Below, in pieces: positions 20,272-25,818 of a DNA stretch of 25,818 nucleotides. The DNA is taken from positions 1 through 25,818 of IMG/VR virus record IMGVR_UViG_3300025132_000260, one strand, 5' to 3'. This stretch comes from a virus. A program made the position numbers and the translations under genes. The notes under the pieces were generated by a model. The model was not told the DNA's origin. It did not search any database and saw only the letters and a list, made by a program, of their open reading frames with translations. Each line of letters opens with the position of its first letter. Positions within the stretch are counted from its first letter, which is position 1.

Positions 20272-20482
20272 ACGTTGGACTAAACAAAAATGGCGAACAG
20301 CTAGTGGTAAAAAGTCTTCAGAGACTGGTGAGGTCTATGCTCCTGCAGCTACAATTAAAAAATTAAAATCTACTCCTAAAGGTAGACGTAAACTTGCAGC
20401 GGCTAATAGAAAAAAAAGAGCAGCTACAAAGAAAGGTAAACAACATGCTCGTCATGGATTACATAAAGGTAAGAAAAGATAA
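20240..20482 (+). CDS. 80-aa very basic protein, DUF6321-like
   Basis: An 80-residue protein in which about a third of residues are Lys or Arg. The start (MALKKSQRSLKRWTKQKWRT) and GEVYAPAATIKKLKSTPKG are familiar from a small conserved family in marine phages and viruses (DUF6321, from memory). AAGGA precedes the ATG, and the 32-bp overlap with the upstream gene is the longest in this block. Function unknown. Confidence 0.72.
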   Translation: MALKKSQRSLKRWTKQKWRTASGKKSSETGEVYAPAATIKKLKSTPKGRRKLAAANRKKRAATKKGKQHARHGLHKGKKR

Positions 20483-20790
20483 TGGCTAAGGAAAAGGATG
20501 GAAGACTAAGACGAGCCGGAGTAAGTGGTTATAATAAACCCAAGCGTACTCCTAATCATCCTACTAAGTCTCACATTGTTGTTGCAAAAGAAGGTAACAA
20601 AATTAAAACCATTAGGTTTGGACAACAAGGTAAAAAAGTAGGAACTTTAAAAGGTACAGCAGGAAAACCTAAAAAGGGTGAGTCTGCTAGAATGAAAGCT
20701 AAACGTAAATCTTTTAAAGCAAGACACGCTAAAAATATTAAACGTGGTAAAATGTCTGCGGCTTGGTGGGCTGACAAAGTTAAGTGGTAA
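20482..20790 (+). CDS. 102-aa basic phage protein
   Basis: A 102-residue protein containing GVSGYNKPKRTPNHPTKSHI (13-32), a central strand (KIKTIRFGQQG), then ESARMKAKRKSFKARHAKNI and a C-terminal AWWADKVKW. This block order is familiar from conserved small phage proteins near terminase genes; no biochemical role known to me. TAATG junction with the preceding gene. Confidence 0.75.
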   Translation: MAKEKDGRLRRAGVSGYNKPKRTPNHPTKSHIVVAKEGNKIKTIRFGQQGKKVGTLKGTAGKPKKGESARMKAKRKSFKARHAKNIKRGKMSAAWWADKVKW

Positions 20791-20791
20791 A

Positions 20792-20950
20792 ATGCCATCA
20801 GTAGGTTCAGAACAAAAACCCGTTATTATTTCTTCTAAGAATAAAAAGAAGAAACGCATATTAGGTTTGACAGGAAAATTCTATACTAAAGAAGAACAGT
20901 CTCAATATGCTGAAGGTTGGGATAGAATTTTTAATAAGAAAAAAAAGTAA
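20792..20950 (+). CDS. Small basic 52-aa protein
   Basis: I choose the ATG at 20792, one base after the preceding stop, rather than an upstream ATG inside that gene. The product (MPSVGSEQKPVIISSKNKKK ... FYTKEEQSQYAEGWDRIFNK) is basic at the N-terminus and ends with a YAEGWDRIF helix and Lys tail. Last of the small basic genes before TerL. Function unknown. Confidence 0.65.
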   Translation: MPSVGSEQKPVIISSKNKKKKRILGLTGKFYTKEEQSQYAEGWDRIFNKKKK

Positions 20951-20953
20951 ACA

Positions 20954-22726
20954 ATGGACATACCTTCGGATTATCTAAAGAAAAAAGGTAAGACTACTCC
21001 ATTTGGATATGAAGTTAGTGAAATAGAAGGTTACTTTAAACCTATTCCCTCCGAACTAAAAGTTCTCAATAAATATCTTAAATTAATCCAAGAACAAAAA
21101 TGTTCGTTGCGAGAAGCTTCAACATTAATAGAAGAAGAAACACAAAGAAAAATTAGTCATGTTTCTTTAAAAAATTATTTAGATAAAGGTCCTTCACTTG
21201 AAAGTAGACGAAAAAAAACTCTAGATAAGAAAAAGAAAAAATTAGCTCAAGAAAGAAAACAGCTTAGAGAAAAAGAAACTAGACTCAAAACAGAACAAGA
21301 AGTTTTAAAAAAAGCAACCGAACAAACTAAATCTAAAGTAGTTACAGAAGATGAACTACAAAGTACAACCCCATCTATTCAAGAGACCTTAAAAAATTCT
21401 AAAGTTATCTTTCATGCTAACGAAGGTCCACAAACAGATTTCTTAGCTGCCGGGGAAAAAGACGTACTCTATGGTGGTGCTGCAGGTGGTGGTAAATCAT
21501 TTGCGATGATTGTTGACCCACTACGATATTGTCATAAGAAAGCTCATCGTGCTTTAATTCTTAGACGTTCTATGCCAGAGTTACGTGAGATGATTGATAA
21601 GTCTCGTGAGTTATATCCACAAGCTTTCCCTGGTGCTAAGTTTAGAGAGGTAGAAAAACTTTGGAATTTTCCCAGTGGTGCGAAGGTAGAGTTTGGATTC
21701 CTTGAGCGAGATGCAGACGTGTACAGGTATCAAGGACAAGCCTACTCTTGGATTGGGTTTGATGAAATAACTCATTTACCCACAGAGTTTAGTTGGAATT
21801 ATCTAGCTTCACGACTTCGTACTACTGACCCCTCTATACAAACATACCTTCGTTGTACAGCCAACCCTGGAGGAGTTGGTTCTCATTGGGTTAAAAAAAG
21901 ATATATAGAACCGGCAGAACACAACACAAGCTTTTTAGGAACAGACGGACTTACAAGAAAGTTTATTCCTGCTAAACTAGCTGATAATCCATACTTAGCA
22001 AAAGACGGAGTCTATGAGCAAATGCTTAATTCTTTGCCTCCAATACAACGTAGACAACTACTTGAAGGTAATTGGGACGTAGCTGAAGGTGCAGCCTTTG
22101 TTGAATTTAGCCCATCTATTCATGTTATTCCTCCGTTTGAGATACCTTTACCTTGGGAAAGAGTAAAAGGAATTGACTATGGATATGCTTCTGAAAGCTG
22201 TTGTTTGTGGGGAACTATAGATATAAACGATGGAACTTTAATAATTTATAGAGAATTATACAAAAAAGGCTTGACAGGTGAAGAATTAGGTAGTATAATA
22301 ACAGATATGGAACTTGTAGACCCTTTTTCGGTCTCAGGTGTGTTAGATACAGCAGCGTGGGCTAGAACAGGTACTACTGGTCCAACTGTCGGAGAAGCTT
22401 TGATACGAGCAGGTCATAAACTTAGACGTGCAGATAAAAATCGAATACAAGGTAAAATTCAAATGCACGAGTTCCTAAAGGTTCGTGAAAATGGTAGGCC
22501 AAAGCTACAGATATTTAACACATGTCCTAACTTAATTAGAGAACTGCAAAGTATACCACTTTCTAAAACGAATCCTGAAGATGTAGACACACATGCATCA
22601 GACCACGCATATGATGCATTGCGTTACATGATAATGAGCAGACCTAGAATGGATAGCCCATTAGAAAGAATGAGGGGGTTAAAAAGAGAAATACATCAAC
22701 CTGCTGATTCTACATTTGGATATTAA
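20954..22726 (+). CDS. terL: Terminase large subunit
   Basis: The genome-packaging ATPase/nuclease, 590 residues. Walker A is GGAAGGGKS (174-182); Walker B WIGFDE (D270/E271); coupling motif TANPGG (302-307). The RNase-H-like nuclease has GIDYG (D408), VLDTAAW (D465) and a late DHAYDAL. Residues 35-80 form an HTH-like segment (CSLREASTLIEEETQRKISH), and 82-128 a highly charged coiled coil before the ATPase, an unusual ~150-residue N-terminal extension. The ribosome site is poor (AAGTAAAC), so coupling with the preceding gene four bases away is likely. Confidence 0.95.
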   Translation: MDIPSDYLKKKGKTTPFGYEVSEIEGYFKPIPSELKVLNKYLKLIQEQKCSLREASTLIEEETQRKISHVSLKNYLDKGPSLESRRKKTLDKKKKKLAQERKQLREKETRLKTEQEVLKKATEQTKSKVVTEDELQSTTPSIQETLKNSKVIFHANEGPQTDFLAAGEKDVLYGGAAGGGKSFAMIVDPLRYCHKKAHRALILRRSMPELREMIDKSRELYPQAFPGAKFREVEKLWNFPSGAKVEFGFLERDADVYRYQGQAYSWIGFDEITHLPTEFSWNYLASRLRTTDPSIQTYLRCTANPGGVGSHWVKKRYIEPAEHNTSFLGTDGLTRKFIPAKLADNPYLAKDGVYEQMLNSLPPIQRRQLLEGNWDVAEGAAFVEFSPSIHVIPPFEIPLPWERVKGIDYGYASESCCLWGTIDINDGTLIIYRELYKKGLTGEELGSIITDMELVDPFSVSGVLDTAAWARTGTTGPTVGEALIRAGHKLRRADKNRIQGKIQMHEFLKVRENGRPKLQIFNTCPNLIRELQSIPLSKTNPEDVDTHASDHAYDALRYMIMSRPRMDSPLERMRGLKREIHQPADSTFGY

Positions 22727-22731
22727 AGTTT

Positions 22732-24924
22732 ATGGCAGATAGTGACAATACATTTTTAAACGCTAACAACATTTATACTGAAGTTGAAGGTGAAGCTGGA
22801 AAAAATCTTGAGCTTGAATTTGAACAACGTAGTAATCTTGTTGGTATTATAAAAGGTCGTTTTACTATTGCTGAAGATGCTAGACGTTCAGATGAATCCC
22901 GTTGGCTACGAGCCTATGAAAACTATCGAGGACTTTACAACAAGTCTGTTAAGTTTAGAGACTCAGAGAAGTCTCGTATCTTTGTAAAAATTACTAAAAC
23001 AAAAGTACTTGCGGCCTTTGGTCAACTTGTCGATGTAATTTTTGGTACAGGTAAGTTTCCGATAGGTATAGCTGAAACTAAGATACCTGAAGGTGAATTA
23101 GCATCAGCTCATTTAGATATTCAAACAGCACCTCCAGGAATTGAAACACCAATGGGTGGTGGAGAAATACCAGACGATATAGGTAATAGAGTTGACAATC
23201 CTTATGATATTGGTTATGAAGGAGACGGTAGAACTTTAAAACCAGGTACAACTTTTAGTAATGGTTTTATAGAACCTCCTATCGAAAATAAAGTAGAAGA
23301 ATTACTTGTAGAAGGATTTAGTCCTATGCCTACAGCTTTAGAAGTTTCTCCTGCACAAAAAGCTGCAAGAAGAATGGAAAAGCTTATTCATGACCAAATA
23401 GATGAATCTAAAGGTTCATCAGAAATTAGAAGTGCACTTTTAGAAGCTTCTTTACTTGGTACAGGAATTGTTAAAGGACCTTTTAATTTTAATAAGAAAC
23501 TTCATAAGTGGGATGATAGTGACGGGGAAAGAACTTATAATCCTTTAGAGGTTAGAGTTCCACGTATAGAGTTTGTTAGTTGTTGGGATTTTTATCCTGA
23601 CCCTGCGGCCACTAGTATTGAAGAATGTGAGTATGTTATTCACAGACACAAGTTAAATAAGTCACAGCTTAGACAACTTCGTAACATGCCTTACTTTGAT
23701 GAGGATTCAATTAGACTTACAATACAAATGGGTGCTAATTACGAAGAAAAAAGTTTTGAATCTCATTTAAAAGATGATGCTAGAGCAGATGAAGATTATC
23801 AAACAAACTTTGAAGTTTTAGAATATTGGGGCATCATGGATGCAGAATATGCACGTGAAGTTGGTATTGAACTTGATGAAGATATTGATGATTTAGATGA
23901 AGTTCAAATTAATGCTTGGGTATGTGGTAATACTTTATTAAGAGCAGTAGTTAATCCTTTCACTCCATATAGAATACCATATCATGCTTTCCCATACGAA
24001 AGAAATCCTTATAACTTCTTTGGTATTGGTGTAGCAGAAAACATGGATGATTCACAGCAGATTATGAATGGTCATGCAAGAATGGCTGTAGATAATCTAG
24101 CAATGGCAGGTTCGTTAGTATTTGATGTTGACGAATCAGCTTTAGTAGGTGGTCAGTCAATGGAAATATATCCCGGTAAAATATTTAGGCGACAAGCAGG
24201 TATGCCTGGACAAGCAATACATGGATTAAAGTTTCCTAATACAGCCCCTGAAAATATGATGATGTTTGACAAGTTTAGACAACTTGCAGACGAACAAACA
24301 GGTATTCCTAGTTATTCACATGGACAAACAGGTGTACAGAGTATGACAAGAACTGCTTCGGGCATGTCTATGTTATTAGGTGCATCAAGTTTAAATGTTA
24401 AAACAGTTGTTAAAAATCTTGACGACTTTTTATTAAGACCTTTAGGAGAAGCTTTCTTTCAATGGAACATGCAGTTCTTTGAAGGCTCACTAGATGTTGA
24501 TGGTGATTTAGAAGTTAAAGCTACAGGAACAAATAGCTTAATGCAAAAAGAAGTACGAAGTCAAAGACTAACTACATTCTTACAAACTGCACAAAATCCT
24601 GCTATTGCTCCTTTTGTTAAAATTTCTAAACTTGTAAGTGAACTTGCCTACAGCTTAGATTTAGACCCTGATGAAATACTCAATGACCCTGAAGAAGCTG
24701 CAATGATGGCACAAATAATAGGAATGCAAAATGTTGGACAAACAATTAGCCCTGAAGCTCAAGGCTTTGACGGGCAACCAAATGTTATGGGAGGCCCTCA
24801 AGGAGCACCTGAACAACCTCAAGACCTTGGAGTTACAGGCACTGGTGGCGGCAACATCGGAATCGGAAATGTTCCGACTCCAGGGGAAGGTGAGTTCTCT
24901 GGTACGATTGGAGCAGCTACCTGA
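22732..24924 (+). CDS. Portal protein
   Basis: A 730-residue portal, the ring at the capsid vertex through which DNA is packaged. It directly follows TerL (5-bp gap) and precedes the scaffold-like gene. Typical portal features are the N-terminal helical region with repeated RW/Y residues (about 45-100), a central beta-rich wing, and the late TGIPSYSHGQTGVQSMTRTA stretch near residues 523-542, followed by LNVKTVVKNLDDFLLRPL and WNMQFF. The C-terminus is Gly/Gln-rich and flexible. No clear Shine-Dalgarno. The length suggests a podovirus-type portal. Confidence 0.9.
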   Translation: MADSDNTFLNANNIYTEVEGEAGKNLELEFEQRSNLVGIIKGRFTIAEDARRSDESRWLRAYENYRGLYNKSVKFRDSEKSRIFVKITKTKVLAAFGQLVDVIFGTGKFPIGIAETKIPEGELASAHLDIQTAPPGIETPMGGGEIPDDIGNRVDNPYDIGYEGDGRTLKPGTTFSNGFIEPPIENKVEELLVEGFSPMPTALEVSPAQKAARRMEKLIHDQIDESKGSSEIRSALLEASLLGTGIVKGPFNFNKKLHKWDDSDGERTYNPLEVRVPRIEFVSCWDFYPDPAATSIEECEYVIHRHKLNKSQLRQLRNMPYFDEDSIRLTIQMGANYEEKSFESHLKDDARADEDYQTNFEVLEYWGIMDAEYAREVGIELDEDIDDLDEVQINAWVCGNTLLRAVVNPFTPYRIPYHAFPYERNPYNFFGIGVAENMDDSQQIMNGHARMAVDNLAMAGSLVFDVDESALVGGQSMEIYPGKIFRRQAGMPGQAIHGLKFPNTAPENMMMFDKFRQLADEQTGIPSYSHGQTGVQSMTRTASGMSMLLGASSLNVKTVVKNLDDFLLRPLGEAFFQWNMQFFEGSLDVDGDLEVKATGTNSLMQKEVRSQRLTTFLQTAQNPAIAPFVKISKLVSELAYSLDLDPDEILNDPEEAAMMAQIIGMQNVGQTISPEAQGFDGQPNVMGGPQGAPEQPQDLGVTGTGGGNIGIGNVPTPGEGEFSGTIGAAT

Positions 24925-24960
24925 ACAAGTTATAGAAGCTATAAATAGAAAAGAGGAACA

Positions 24961-25677
24961 ATGAGCTTACTACAAGACGATAAAGAAAAACTAATTGGTG
25001 GTCAAAAAAAACTTGATGCCAATAAAGATGGTAAAATATCTAGTAAAGATTTTGAATTATTAAGAGAAAAAAAACAAGAGGGTGGTCCAATGATGGACAA
25101 ACCATCTCCACTTCCTGAAGAGCAAGAACAAGATATGCTTCCAAAAGCTGAACCTATGATGGATTCAGACGAAGTAATGGAAGATGAATATCTAGACTTC
25201 ATACTTGATGAAGCTCTTGATGAAGAGGAAGAAGATTTTTTAATGGAACAATTAGAAGCAAACGAAGAACTATCAATTATATTTGATAAAGTTATTGAAG
25301 TTGCTTCAGAGTTTGCTGGGTCGGGTTCAGTTATTGGACCTGGTTCAGGAGTCTCCGACAGTATACCTGCGAGGTTATCTGATGGAGAATTTGTCTTTAC
25401 TGCAAAAGCTGCAAAAGAAATCGGAGCTGATGAATTGATGCGTATGATGAAAGATGCAGAAATGAGAGCAGATAAAAGACAAGGAATGGCGAATGGTGGT
25501 GAAATGGAAGAAGATACCGTTACGGTTGAAGCTACTGACCCTGATGTGCCAACACAAGTAATAAGAGTTGAAAGGCCAAATGTTGGACCTGAAGCATCTA
25601 TGCAAGAAGAAGAAGACTTGGTTAAACAAAACATTATTACACGTGGCATGTCTGGTAAACCATCACCAGTAAGCTAA
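24961..25677 (+). CDS. Scaffold-like acidic protein with EF-hand loop
   Basis: A 238-residue very acidic protein between portal and probable capsid, the usual site of the scaffold. Residues 19-30 (DANKDGKISSKD) form an EF-hand loop with Asp/Asn/Asp at positions 1, 3, 5 and Asp at 12. Residues 60-105 are Asp/Glu-rich helices. Residues 121-158 hold GPGSGVSDSIPARLSDGEF, a motif known from several phage structural proteins. Function as scaffold is inference from position and acidity; it could be a head-associated protein. Starts 36 bp after the portal stop. Confidence 0.72.
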   Translation: MSLLQDDKEKLIGGQKKLDANKDGKISSKDFELLREKKQEGGPMMDKPSPLPEEQEQDMLPKAEPMMDSDEVMEDEYLDFILDEALDEEEEDFLMEQLEANEELSIIFDKVIEVASEFAGSGSVIGPGSGVSDSIPARLSDGEFVFTAKAAKEIGADELMRMMKDAEMRADKRQGMANGGEMEEDTVTVEATDPDVPTQVIRVERPNVGPEASMQEEEDLVKQNIITRGMSGKPSPVS

Positions 25678-25689
25678 CTAAAGCGTAGA

Positions 25690-25794
25690 GCTACCCTAAG
25701 ATATTAGGCACTCTATTAAATTAACTTTTGAAAGGCTACCTTTACAAGACAAGCCCTATAGTGCACATATAGCTACCTTGTTAAACGAAGCCCT
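25690..25794 (+). repeat. Three degenerate 23-bp repeats before the probable capsid gene
   Basis: GCTACCTT-N8-AAGCCCT at 25735-25757 and 25772-25794 share both blocks exactly. A third copy at 25690-25712 (GCTACCCT-N8-AGGCACT) matches most block positions. The region 25678-25809 holds no gene. Confidence 0.65.
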
Positions 25795-25809
25795 GAGTAG
25801 GAGGAGAAT

Positions 25810-25818
25810 ATGACTACA
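25810..25818 (+). CDS. Start of next gene, probably major capsid protein
   Basis: An ATG with AGGAGGAG five bases upstream begins a frame cut off by the window edge after three codons (MTT). Order TerL-portal-scaffold suggests the capsid gene; nothing in the three visible codons can confirm it. Confidence 0.5.

Noticed and set aside
24890-24964. A 24-codon GTG frame after the portal, ending in ATGA overlap with the scaffold-like gene
   Set aside because: The purine-rich stretch is too close to the GTG and most of it lies inside the portal end; the overlap alone is not enough.
25002-25649. A 215-codon Ser-rich frame antisense to the scaffold-like gene
   Set aside because: It is the reverse complement of an acidic coding sequence; Ser/Ile-rich composition is the expected shadow of Glu/Asp codons.

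Overview
The window looks like about 26 kb of an AT-rich, tightly packed tailed-phage genome. Its replication genes resemble those of T7-type podoviruses: family A DNA polymerase, primase-helicase, gp2.5-like SSB, Cas4-like exonuclease and a DUF3310/gp1.7-like protein. It also carries a phage class Ia ribonucleotide reductase, a 2OG-Fe(II) oxygenase, and a terminase/portal block with small lysine-rich proteins. This combination, and the style of the small proteins, suggest a marine bacteriophage, possibly of the pelagiphage/cyanopodovirus sort. The host is an inference. No RNA polymerase, integrase or tRNA gene was recognised.

Layout. Positions 1-1235 (+) hold the end of a rightward (late) unit: a Glu-rich then Ser/Thr-rich protein that runs in from the left edge, then a membrane-anchored coiled-coil protein. 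It meets the leftward unit head-on at 1235/1236, where the two stop codons abut. Positions 1236-17181 (-) are the early/metabolic/replication unit. Read in its direction of transcription (right to left), it begins with many small unknown genes, a methyltransferase-like protein, a cysteine-containing GP88-like protein and a TM/coiled-coil/TonB-like protein. Then come SSB, primase-helicase, DNA polymerase, two PD-(D/E)XK nucleases, DUF3310, NrdA, the 2OG oxygenase and NrdB. SSB and its partner form a cassette with a near-consensus sigma70 promoter and a strong terminator just ahead of the primase-helicase.

The control region lies at 16323-18960. It holds about 530 bp of leader with hairpins and a promoter, a duplicated promoter/operator-like element (16830 and 17238), three copies of a 37-bp repeat (17363-17499), a palindrome, a two-gene rightward operon (17663-18261) with its own terminator, and about 650 bp rich in inverted and tandem repeats. 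Rightward packaging genes start at 18961 from a TTGACA/TATAAT promoter that would give an almost leaderless terS mRNA. They continue through a chain of stop/start-overlapping small basic genes to TerL, portal, a scaffold-like protein and, at the right edge, the start of a gene that is probably the capsid, preceded by three degenerate 23-bp repeats.

Across both arms the hexamer GCGGCC occurs 14 times, far above expectation for this base composition, and its orientation is largely switched between the left and right parts of the window.
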